Origin: an uncultured Bacteroidales bacterium
GTDB lineage: Bacteria; Bacteroidota; Bacteroidia; Bacteroidales; Marinilabiliaceae
NCBI GenBank assembly: GCA_937892095.1
Contig: CALAVC010000250.1
Location: forward strand, 1-6,270
DNA length: 6,270 bases
Direction: 5' to 3'
The position numbers and the translations under genes were made by a program. The notes under the pieces were generated by a model. It saw only the letters and a program-made list of their open reading frames with translations, did no database searches and was not told where the DNA came from. Positions 1 through 5,640 of this stretch are shown here, piece by piece; the first letter of the stretch is position 1; every line of letters starts with the position of its first letter.

Positions 1-289
1 GCGACAACTTGTCGGAATATGCACCATAGTTTATTTTTTCGGGATGAAAAGCCTTGTCCATTGCACGAGTTACACGAGTAACATCGGCCATAAATGCATT
101 GCGTTGTTCGTCAGAGAGTTCGAAGAGGTCGTTGACATGACCATCGTAGGCAACTAAGCAACGACCGCGGTATGTCTGCTCTTTGAAGAGGAATACACGA
201 GAAACGCTTAGATGTGCTATTTCAATCATCAGATTGTGTTGTGTCTCGTTGTTTTGACAGTAGAGACAATCCTTAGGGTCGGAATACAT
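1..289 (-). CDS. HIT-family (histidine triad) protein, 3' end cut by window edge
   Basis: The minus-strand frame opens with ATG at 289-287 and stays open to the window edge, giving 96 residues that begin MYSDPKDCLYCQNNE. A CxxC pair (C8, C11) near the N-terminus, a central stretch RGRCLVAYDGHVNDLFELSD and the late INYGAYSDKLS match the order seen in HIT proteins, where a segment like GxxxxHxHxHxxP follows directly. That catalytic His triad lies outside the window, so activity cannot be judged. HIT proteins are cytoplasmic nucleotide hydrolases or transferases (for example on Ap4A or AMP-lysine); the substrate here is unknown. The CxxC may be half of a zinc site seen in some members, which is inference. 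The gene starts 25 bp after the DUF3298 stop, on the same strand and with no promoter match between them, so co-transcription is likely. The family call is fairly firm; the exact function is open. Confidence 0.8.
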   Translation of the reverse strand, partial: MYSDPKDCLYCQNNETQHNLMIEIAHLSVSRVFLFKEQTYRGRCLVAYDGHVNDLFELSDEQRNAFMADVTRVTRAMDKAFHPEKINYGAYSDKLS

Positions 290-314
290 ATTTGTAGTGT
301 TTTTTGTCGATTAT

Positions 315-1121
315 TTAGTTCATACTAACTTGATTTGTCGAAAGGCGACAAGCTGGCGCACCCTGACTCCATGGGAGAATTTCGTAGGGTTGGTAGGTAA
401 AGACCCAACCACGCTGCGAGAGCCACGGATTGGCTTTGGGCAGAGGAAGCATTATAGAGCCATCACTTGCTTTGTATTCGTGCTCGTCAATGAGCAACAT
501 GGTCTTGAAAGCAGAATCGGATGGTTCGCCTTTGTCTTTGCGAATGCCAGCTGTTATAAGCTGACGTAGCTCGTCTGATTTTTTGATATTTTGCCAAGTA
601 AGTCGACGACCTGTTGCACGCTCAAATGTAGCTCCACTGACTGCATAGCTTCCGTGCTGACCGCCAGTGTAGGTATACTTGTCGGCTTCGAAGGTAACGT
701 AGTCAGCATCTTCAAATATCTTGCGAACGCTGATGTCCATTTCCTCACCCCACTCGTTACCCTCGCACTCACCGAAGAATATGTTGGCGGCTTTGTCGAG
801 GACGCTTCGATTTGCCAATATTTTTTCTCCTTTGGGGAGCAATTCAACAGAAATCCAAGCACGTACACTGTCGGCAAGTACAGAATCTTGTTGATGTGCT
901 TTGGGATAGTCTATTTTTGCAGAGAAACGAGAACGTCCTCCAAGTGGGTCATTTTCTTTGGGTTGAGGCAGAGACCAATTGCGTTCAAAGACAACACTAT
1001 CGGTCATAAAGGGACTCTCTACGTTTCCTGAACAAGATACTGTGCTTTGAGAGACACATGCGAGTATTGCGCTAAGTGCGATACTCGAAACAAGTACTCG
1101 GCTACCAAATTTGGTTGACAT
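315..1121 (-). CDS. DUF3298 (RsiV-like) domain lipoprotein
   Basis: This 268-residue protein of unknown function is probably a lipoprotein of the cell envelope. Residues 1-30 form a signal: basic start (K4, R8), hydrophobic core at about 9-21, then Cys at 22 (preceded by ILA) and at 30 (preceded by TVS, followed by SGN). Either could be the lipidated Cys. The C-terminal half carries the marks of DUF3298 and RsiV/PdaC-type proteins: YTYTGGQHGSYAVSGATFE at about 149-167, where YTGGxHG is characteristic, TGRRLTW shortly after, and FTYQPYEILPWSQG at about 241-254. I chose the ATG at 1121 because it gives a proper signal sequence and lies about 34 bp downstream of a good promoter; a longer frame opening at 1205 would begin upstream of that promoter. 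RsiV itself is a lysozyme-sensing anti-sigma factor, but no sigma gene is visible here, so that role should not be transferred. HIT follows 25 bp downstream. Confidence 0.85.
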   Translation of the reverse strand: MSTKFGSRVLVSSIALSAILACVSQSTVSCSGNVESPFMTDSVVFERNWSLPQPKENDPLGGRSRFSAKIDYPKAHQQDSVLADSVRAWISVELLPKGEKILANRSVLDKAANIFFGECEGNEWGEEMDISVRKIFEDADYVTFEADKYTYTGGQHGSYAVSGATFERATGRRLTWQNIKKSDELRQLITAGIRKDKGEPSDSAFKTMLLIDEHEYKASDGSIMLPLPKANPWLSQRGWVFTYQPYEILPWSQGAPACRLSTNQVSMN

Positions 1122-1154
1122 AGTTATATATAATAGAGTCGTATACAGACATAG

Positions 1155-1184
1155 CAAAGTTAATAAATAATAACTAAATACAAA
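1155..1184 (-). promoter_or_regulatory. Bacteroidota-type promoter for the DUF3298-HIT unit
   Basis: Read on the minus strand, TTTG (1184-1181) is followed by an 18-bp spacer and TAACTTTG (1162-1155), which matches the -7 consensus TAnnTTTG in full. The usual spacing is about 19-21 bp, so it is slightly short. Transcription would start near 1149 and leave a leader of about 28 nt before the ATG at 1121. This is a pattern match only. Confidence 0.6.
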
Positions 1185-1299
1185 GTCGGCAACACTTTTT
1201 GCCATTTTTTTCGGGGAAATGTAGTTGCATATTAATGCCTATGTTTTGTATGAAATCCATTTGCAATCTATAATTGAACATAAAAACATAACATTTTAC

Positions 1300-1307
1300 T
1301 ATTTTTG
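1300..1307 (+). promoter_or_regulatory. Probable -7 promoter element for the DUF5606 gene
   Basis: TATTTTTG fully matches the Bacteroidota -7 consensus TAnnTTTG. The best -33 candidate is ATTG at 1273-1276, which has a long 23-bp spacer and is weak. The position implies a leader of about 35-40 nt before the ATG at 1351. With the minus-strand promoter at 1155-1184 it forms a divergent control region; the roughly 90 bp between the two promoters holds no repeat or operator that I can recognise. Confidence 0.5.
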
Positions 1308-1350
1308 CATTGTCAAAAATAGAAATTTGAAACATTCAGAAACCAATAAA

Positions 1351-1764
1351 ATGTTAGAAGGAATACTTTCCGTCGCTGGCAAAAGCGGTCTGTACAAACT
1401 ATTGTCGCAAGGCAAAAATATGATTGTTGTCGAGTCGATTGAGGATGGCAAGCGTAGCCCAGTCAGTAGCAATGCTCGTGTCAGCGCATTACAAGAAATA
1501 TCTATGTACACCGTGGATGGTGATGTCAAGTTGAGTCGTGTCATGGCCAACATATACAAGCACACTGGTGGCAAACAATGTCTGACTGCGAAGTCGAGTG
1601 CAGAAGAACTCAAACAGTTTATGGCAGATGTCTTGCCAGAATGGGACTCTGAACGCATATATGTGTCCGACATAAAGAAGCTCGTTACGTGGTACAACCT
1701 GCTTGTCGACAAAGGCTTGGTCAGCGACAAAGAAGACGAGACAAACGAAGAAAACGCTGAATAA
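1351..1764 (+). CDS. DUF5606 domain protein
   Basis: This is a 137-residue soluble protein with no signal peptide or membrane segment, so it is presumably cytoplasmic. Its N-terminus MLEGILSVAGKSGLYKLLSQ, followed by an (I/V)VES(I/L)-type strand and the segment SSNARVSALQEISMYT, is how I recognise the DUF5606 family, a small conserved family of Bacteroidota with no established function. The middle part (about 58-123, with KLSRVMANIYKH and ERIYVSDIKKLVTWYNLLV) looks helical and may be the second domain usually found in these proteins. The last 13 residues (SDKEDETNEENAE) are a strongly acidic, probably disordered tail. The frame is open from 1225, but the ATG at 1351 gives the family's typical start and lies downstream of the -7 box at 1300-1307. 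No Shine-Dalgarno is seen, only an A-rich leader, which is normal for the phylum. A terminator follows the stop closely, suggesting a single-gene transcript. Confidence 0.85.
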   Translation: MLEGILSVAGKSGLYKLLSQGKNMIVVESIEDGKRSPVSSNARVSALQEISMYTVDGDVKLSRVMANIYKHTGGKQCLTAKSSAEELKQFMADVLPEWDSERIYVSDIKKLVTWYNLLVDKGLVSDKEDETNEENAE

Positions 1765-1802
1765 TTCTTACCTCTCTCCCCAGAGAAATATATTTAATCT
1801 TT

Positions 1803-1841
1803 AAGCGCATTGTGGAGATAATCCGAATGCGCTTTTTCTTT
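1803..1841 (+). terminator. Rho-independent terminator after the DUF5606 gene
   Basis: A perfect 9-bp inverted repeat, AAGCGCATT (1803-1811) and AATGCGCTT (1826-1834), encloses a 14-nt loop that can add a small inner GGA/TCC stem. A T-rich run (TTTTTCTTT) overlaps and follows the right arm to 1841. It lies 38 bp after the DUF5606 stop and ends only 11 bp before the glycosyltransferase ATG. Confidence 0.85.
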
Positions 1842-1852
1842 GTAAGACACGT

Positions 1853-3043
1853 ATGAAAAAGGAACGTATTCTTTTTGTTGTTAGTCGTTTTTTAGATGGT
1901 GGACTCGACACGGTGCTTGTCAACTACCTAAATGCTTTTGCAAACTTGCACTCAGAGGTGCAAGTAACTATTGCAATTATGGTGCAGTACGATGGTTTGG
2001 AAGTGTTTATAGACCGTGTTCCTAAGACTGTGAATATAATTCATCTTGTTAGTGGAAAGTGGTTAACCGCCAATGTTGTTAAGCGATATGAAGGGACAAT
2101 ATCAAAATCGGCAAAAATATTTGATGAGCTTTTTTTTAACGCTATTCGTAGGCAACTCATAAAAAGACGTCTTCGTGGATTGCAGAGAGAGAATGATGTT
2201 ATTATTGATTTTGATTCACAAGCACGTTCGTTTATTGATTTTGACTTGCCAACACTCAAAATTGCATACTTCCATTTTTCGATTGGGTACCTCAAACGAA
2301 CAAATGCACGGTATATGGATAGAGTGGCTCGAGGTCTTATGGCGTATGACAAAATCATTTGTCTTTGCAACGACATGTACGAAGAGTGTAAGAAGGCGTA
2401 TCCAAACTTGGCGGATAAACTGGTCGTGATATATAATCCTATTGATATAGCTCAGATAGAAAAGATGTCGGAAGTGGGTATTTCAGATACGTTTTTTAGA
2501 GATAGATACATATTGGCGTCTATGCGACTTGAAGAGTCGCAAAAAGATTTGACAACACTCATAAAAGCATACGCAATCTTGCGAAAAGAGGATATTACGA
2601 GAGTTTGGCTACCACGCCTTATTGTGATTGGCGATGGTCCACACCGCGAAAAACTGCAAAGGACTATTGACGAATGTGGATTGCACGAAGATGTGATATT
2701 ATATGGTTTTGTCAAAAATCCATATGCGATAATGTCTCATGCCGAGATGATTGTTCATAGTGCTAAATACGAGGGGTTTGGCATGGTGGTGGCAGAAGCC
2801 ATTGCGCTCGGACTGGCAGTTGTTTGCACGAATTGTCCTGTCGGACCACGCGAAGTGCTTGCTGACGGAAAAGCAGGAATGTTAATACCTGTTGGCGATG
2901 AAAAGAGTATGGCAAAAGCAATCAAACAAATATTGACAAACGAGCCTTTACGCTACAAGTATAAAACACAAGCAAAACAGTATGCCGAAAGGTTTTCGAC
3001 CAAGAATGTAGTCGAAAAATTACTGTCGGTTTGCAACGGCTGA
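1853..3043 (+). CDS. GT4-family glycosyltransferase
   Basis: This 396-residue GT-B fold enzyme is predicted to transfer a sugar from a nucleotide-sugar donor with retention of configuration. The N-terminal acceptor domain opens with RILFVVSRFLDGGLDTVLVNY (5-25), a hydrophobic strand followed by the glycine-rich loop typical of GT4. The C-terminal donor domain (from about 215) shows ASMRLEESQKDLTTLI, with the conserved R225 and K231; LIVIGDGPHREKL (256-268); LYGFVKNPYAIMSHA; and the EX7E signature E307-GFGMVVA-E315 followed by ALGLAVVCTNCPVGPREVL. No membrane segment or signal is seen, so it is cytoplasmic or peripheral to the inner membrane. Length is normal for GT4. Donor and acceptor cannot be read from sequence; LPS or capsule glycan assembly is the usual role, and no other glycan-assembly genes lie beside it. 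The start at 1853 fits the fold exactly (MKKERILFVV). The gene sits just behind a terminator and has no clear promoter of its own. Confidence 0.9.
   Translation: MKKERILFVVSRFLDGGLDTVLVNYLNAFANLHSEVQVTIAIMVQYDGLEVFIDRVPKTVNIIHLVSGKWLTANVVKRYEGTISKSAKIFDELFFNAIRRQLIKRRLRGLQRENDVIIDFDSQARSFIDFDLPTLKIAYFHFSIGYLKRTNARYMDRVARGLMAYDKIICLCNDMYEECKKAYPNLADKLVVIYNPIDIAQIEKMSEVGISDTFFRDRYILASMRLEESQKDLTTLIKAYAILRKEDITRVWLPRLIVIGDGPHREKLQRTIDECGLHEDVILYGFVKNPYAIMSHAEMIVHSAKYEGFGMVVAEAIALGLAVVCTNCPVGPREVLADGKAGMLIPVGDEKSMAKAIKQILTNEPLRYKYKTQAKQYAERFSTKNVVEKLLSVCNG
1944..1965 (+). repeat. Perfect 8-bp inverted repeat inside the glycosyltransferase gene
   Basis: ACTTGCAC (1944-1951) and GTGCAAGT (1958-1965) are perfect complements around the 6-nt loop TCAGAG. 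The hairpin lies about 90 nt into the coding sequence and has no T-run behind it, so it is not an intrinsic terminator. It may be chance, or an mRNA structure early in the message. Confidence 0.4.
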
Positions 3044-3063
3044 AAAATATGCTTATATATTTG
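3030..3063 (+). promoter_or_regulatory. Bacteroidota-type promoter for the GH13 gene
   Basis: TTTG (3030-3033) is followed by a 22-bp spacer and TATATTTG (3056-3063), which matches TAnnTTTG in full. The -33 element lies within the last codons of the glycosyltransferase gene (stop 3041-3043). Transcription would start near 3070 and leave a leader of about 20-25 nt before the ATG at 3093. The spacer is slightly longer than the usual 19-21 bp. Confidence 0.6.
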
Positions 3064-3092
3064 TCTTTCAAAAACTTAGCTATTTGCCAATT

Positions 3093-4946
3093 ATGGAGAA
3101 AGGTAAGATACAAATATTTGCTCCACAGCTAATTTCGGACAACAACGACAGCGAGATAAAAGTGGAAAGCATCGAACCACGCAACTGGTGGATCGGTATG
3201 AAGAACAACAAAGTTATGCTCATGTTACGTGGGCATAACGTGGCAAAGGCGCGCGTGCAGATAAAAGGTAGCGGAGTAAAAATATTGGGCATACACGTTA
3301 CAGATAGTGCTAATTATTTGTTTGCTGACATAGAAATTTTGCCTAATGCTGAAGCAAGAGTATATGAAGTACAAATTGTTTTTGACGGCAAAATGGTAGC
3401 AAAGACTAATTTCGAACTTCGAGAGAGACGGCGAGGATCTGAAAAGCGAATGGGTATAGCATCTGCCGATGCAATATATCTTGTTATGCCAGACCGTTTT
3501 GCACAAGGTATGGAGCAACCGACTACAGACGCTTTACGAATGCAGGAGCAACCTAATAGGAAACAGCCGTATGGCAGACATGGTGGCGACATTGCGGGCA
3601 TACGCCAACACCTTGACTACATATATTCTCTTGGCATGACAGCTCTGTGGACTACGCCAGTGATGGAGACCGACATGAAAGTTAATTCTTATCACGGCTA
3701 CGCAACAACAAACTTCTACAATGTAGACCCAAGGCTCGGCAACATACAAGACTACAGACTTCTTTCGGCAGCTCTCCATCAGCGTGGCATGAAACTTATT
3801 ACAGATATAGTCCTTAATCATTGTGGTACAGAACACACTTGGCTTGCTGATTCACCAGCTTCAGATTGGTTTAACACTTGGGACGGAACTCCACAACTGA
3901 CCAACTATCGGCCAGATGTCGTAACAGACATTCATGCTTCTGCATTCGACCGCAAAAGGACTATCGAAGGCTGGTTCGACACAACAATGGCCGATCTGAA
4001 TCTTTGCAATCCACTGGTGTGCAAATACTTGTCGCAAGTGGCAATATGGTGGATTGAGACTGCCGATCTTGATGGGTTGCGAGTCGATACGTATCCATAC
4101 GTGGACGCTGACGCTATGGGGAAATGGACGAATGAAGTTCTTAATGAGTATCCGAACCTGCAAATAATTGGCGAGACATGGCTTAGTGAAAAGTCATCAT
4201 TGGCAATGTGGCAAAAAGGTGCGATTCACCCTTCACTGCCAGCTGCACAGTTGCAAATCCCTATGGATTTTCCTCTACAAGAAGCTATTACGTGTGCTTT
4301 TTGCGAAGATTTCGGTTGGCATAAAGGTGCTGATCGACTATACTCTGCAATCGCCACCGACCACGTCTATGTCGACCCCAATAAGATGCTTATATTTGGA
4401 GACAACCACGACACAGGAAGATTGTTTAATAGGCTTGGGAACGACGTCTGTTCGCTACACTTGGCTCTAACATTTTTGGCCACGACACGTGGCATACCGC
4501 AACTATACTATGGCACAGAAGTACTGCTCGATGGCGATTCGGATTTTGGCCACGCACAAATAAGGCAAGATATGCCTGGTGGCTGGACCAACGACCACAC
4601 AAATTTCTTCGAAGACATGCCATCGGAAGAGCGGATGACTTACGATTTTACAGCACAGATATTTGCACTGAGAAAGAAAAATGTGGCACTGCAATGTGGT
4701 AACCTGATTCATTTTTTACCATACACGAATGTTTATGTCTATTTTCGTCTGCATGAAGCGCAGACAATAATGATAGTCCTAAACCTTTGTCATAAAAAAG
4801 TAATTCTCGACATTGAACATTTTGAAGAAGTGACAGGCAAAACACTGAATGGAGTCGATCTATTGACACACAGAAAAATTAAGGGTGCAAAAAGGATTGC
4901 AGTTAAAGCACGTATGCCGATGATAATAGAGGTATACAACTCTTAA
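3093..4946 (+). CDS. GH13 neopullulanase/cyclomaltodextrinase, SusA-like, no signal peptide
   Basis: The 617-residue protein should hydrolyse alpha-1,4 bonds in maltodextrins, pullulan or cyclodextrins. It resembles Bacteroides SusA in length and domain order: an N-terminal beta-sandwich (about 22-108, with IEPRNWWIGMKNNKVMLMLRG), a catalytic barrel (about 125-530) and a C-terminal beta domain (about 530-615). GH13 motifs are intact: RHGGDI (162-167), region I DIVLNH (238-243), region II GLRVDTYPY with nucleophile D332, region III IIGETW with acid/base E361, and region IV FGDNHD with D440. The lack of His after the nucleophile (DTYPY) is normal for this subgroup. I start at ATG 3093; a TTG at 3084 is in frame but less likely. 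The N-terminus MEKGKIQIFAPQLISDNND is polar with no signal peptide, whereas SusA is periplasmic, so a cytoplasmic location is inferred. It has its own promoter, and no susB-G or regulator genes are adjacent. Confidence 0.92.
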   Translation: MEKGKIQIFAPQLISDNNDSEIKVESIEPRNWWIGMKNNKVMLMLRGHNVAKARVQIKGSGVKILGIHVTDSANYLFADIEILPNAEARVYEVQIVFDGKMVAKTNFELRERRRGSEKRMGIASADAIYLVMPDRFAQGMEQPTTDALRMQEQPNRKQPYGRHGGDIAGIRQHLDYIYSLGMTALWTTPVMETDMKVNSYHGYATTNFYNVDPRLGNIQDYRLLSAALHQRGMKLITDIVLNHCGTEHTWLADSPASDWFNTWDGTPQLTNYRPDVVTDIHASAFDRKRTIEGWFDTTMADLNLCNPLVCKYLSQVAIWWIETADLDGLRVDTYPYVDADAMGKWTNEVLNEYPNLQIIGETWLSEKSSLAMWQKGAIHPSLPAAQLQIPMDFPLQEAITCAFCEDFGWHKGADRLYSAIATDHVYVDPNKMLIFGDNHDTGRLFNRLGNDVCSLHLALTFLATTRGIPQLYYGTEVLLDGDSDFGHAQIRQDMPGGWTNDHTNFFEDMPSEERMTYDFTAQIFALRKKNVALQCGNLIHFLPYTNVYVYFRLHEAQTIMIVLNLCHKKVILDIEHFEEVTGKTLNGVDLLTHRKIKGAKRIAVKARMPMIIEVYNS

Positions 4947-4947
4947 T

Positions 4948-4978
4948 TTTCGTATATGCTTTTTCTTAACTAATTTTG
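4948..4978 (+). promoter_or_regulatory. Probable promoter for the isomerase-fmt unit
   Basis: TAATTTTG (4971-4978) matches the -7 consensus TAnnTTTG in full. The -33 position holds TTTC (4948-4951), three of four bases, with a normal 19-bp spacer. Transcription would start near 4985, giving a leader of about 30 nt before the ATG at 5016. No terminator is seen between the GH13 stop and this element, so read-through from upstream is also possible. Confidence 0.5.
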
Positions 4979-5015
4979 CGTCAAAAAGTTAGGATAAATA
5001 AGTATTGCCAAACGT

Positions 5016-5627
5016 ATGCAATCAGACGAAGAAATAGCAAGCATACTTCGCAAAGAAGCAGAAGCCGTCAAAAGAATACCTATTGACGACAACGTAACAA
5101 AAACAATAGATTTAATCGTCGCGCACACACATAGTCGCCATGGTAAAGTCATACTTAGCGGCATGGGTAAAGCTGGGCAAATTGCTGTAAACATAGCAAC
5201 GACATTTAGTTCAACAGGTACACCAGCAGTCTTTCTTCACCCTGCCGAAGCTCAGCATGGAGACCTTGGGGTCATTCAGCCCGACGATGTTTTAATACTG
5301 ATTTCAAACTCGGGGCGTACTCGAGAAATAATTGAAATAATTGATTTAGCTCGAAAGCTATATGCCGACATTCCGGTTGTTGTCATCACAGGCAATAAGG
5401 AGAGCCAGCTTGCCACAACTGCCGACCTATGTATATGGACAGGAAACCCTGATGAAGTATGCCCACTTGGACTGACGCCAACTACCTCGACAACAGTAAT
5501 GACTGTCATTGGCGACATACTTGTTGTGCTGCTTATGAAACGAATTGGCTTTACTGCTGAAGACTATGCCAAACGACATCATGGGGGCTATTTAGGAGGC
5601 AAATCTCGTAGCATATCACACACCTAA
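5016..5627 (+). CDS. kdsD: Single-domain SIS sugar-phosphate isomerase, probable D-arabinose-5-phosphate isomerase
   Basis: A KdsD/KpsF/GutQ-type protein, predicted to convert D-ribulose 5-phosphate to D-arabinose 5-phosphate, the first committed step towards Kdo for LPS; cytoplasmic. The 203 residues are one SIS domain: SGMGKAGQIA (48-57), STGTPAVFLHPAEAQHGDLG (66-85), ILISNSGRTREI (94-105), CPLGLTPTTSTT (149-160) and a closing GFTAEDYAKRHHGGYLGGKS. By matching E. coli KdsD, catalytic K59, E111, E152 and H193 correspond to K52, E104, E147 and H188, all present. The E. coli enzyme is about 330 residues with two C-terminal CBS domains; here the stop follows the SIS domain directly. A SIS-only form is known from Bacteroides fragilis, so this is probably natural rather than a truncation. 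The symbol is by family; a different phosphosugar substrate is possible. fmt follows after 13 bp, so the two are likely co-transcribed. Confidence 0.85.
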   Translation: MQSDEEIASILRKEAEAVKRIPIDDNVTKTIDLIVAHTHSRHGKVILSGMGKAGQIAVNIATTFSSTGTPAVFLHPAEAQHGDLGVIQPDDVLILISNSGRTREIIEIIDLARKLYADIPVVVITGNKESQLATTADLCIWTGNPDEVCPLGLTPTTSTTVMTVIGDILVVLLMKRIGFTAEDYAKRHHGGYLGGKSRSISHT

Positions 5628-5640
5628 AAAAGTAAAGTAA

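Noticed and set aside
335..351. An inverted repeat TTGTCG/CGACAA near the 3' end of the DUF3298 gene, considered as a terminator or operator.
   Set aside because: The stem is six base pairs, it lies inside the coding sequence with no T-run on either side, and TTGTCG-like words are common throughout this window.
591..1031. A 146-codon open frame on the plus strand, opposite the DUF3298 gene.
   Set aside because: It lies wholly antisense to a gene with a recognised domain and signal sequence, its product resembles no family I know, and it has no promoter match. It is best explained as a shadow frame.
1122..1205. A 28-residue N-terminal extension of the DUF3298 protein from an ATG at 1205.
   Set aside because: It would put a second hydrophobic stretch ahead of a good signal sequence, and the predicted promoter (1155-1184) lies inside it, so the transcript would not include that start.
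1225..1350. A 42-residue extension of the DUF5606 protein.
   Set aside because: The extension is low-complexity and AT-rich, precedes the family's usual start, and contains the -7 box at 1300-1307.
3049..3132. A short 27-codon frame beginning MLIYLSFKNLAIC, considered as a frameshifted signal peptide for the SusA-like enzyme.
   Set aside because: It is in a different frame, it overlaps the predicted -7 box and would start upstream of the predicted transcript start, and it lacks a convincing cleavage region. A sequencing error cannot be excluded but nothing requires one.
1853..4946. A glycogen or starch metabolism cluster formed by the GT4 and GH13 genes.
   Set aside because: The glycosyltransferase has no feature specific to glycogen synthase, the GH13 gene has its own promoter, and no other glycogen genes are present, so adjacency alone does not support a joint pathway.
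4927..4950. A possible terminator after the GH13 gene (AGAG and CTCT arms followed by TTAATTTT).
   Set aside because: The stem is only four base pairs with an 8-nt loop, too weak to call.
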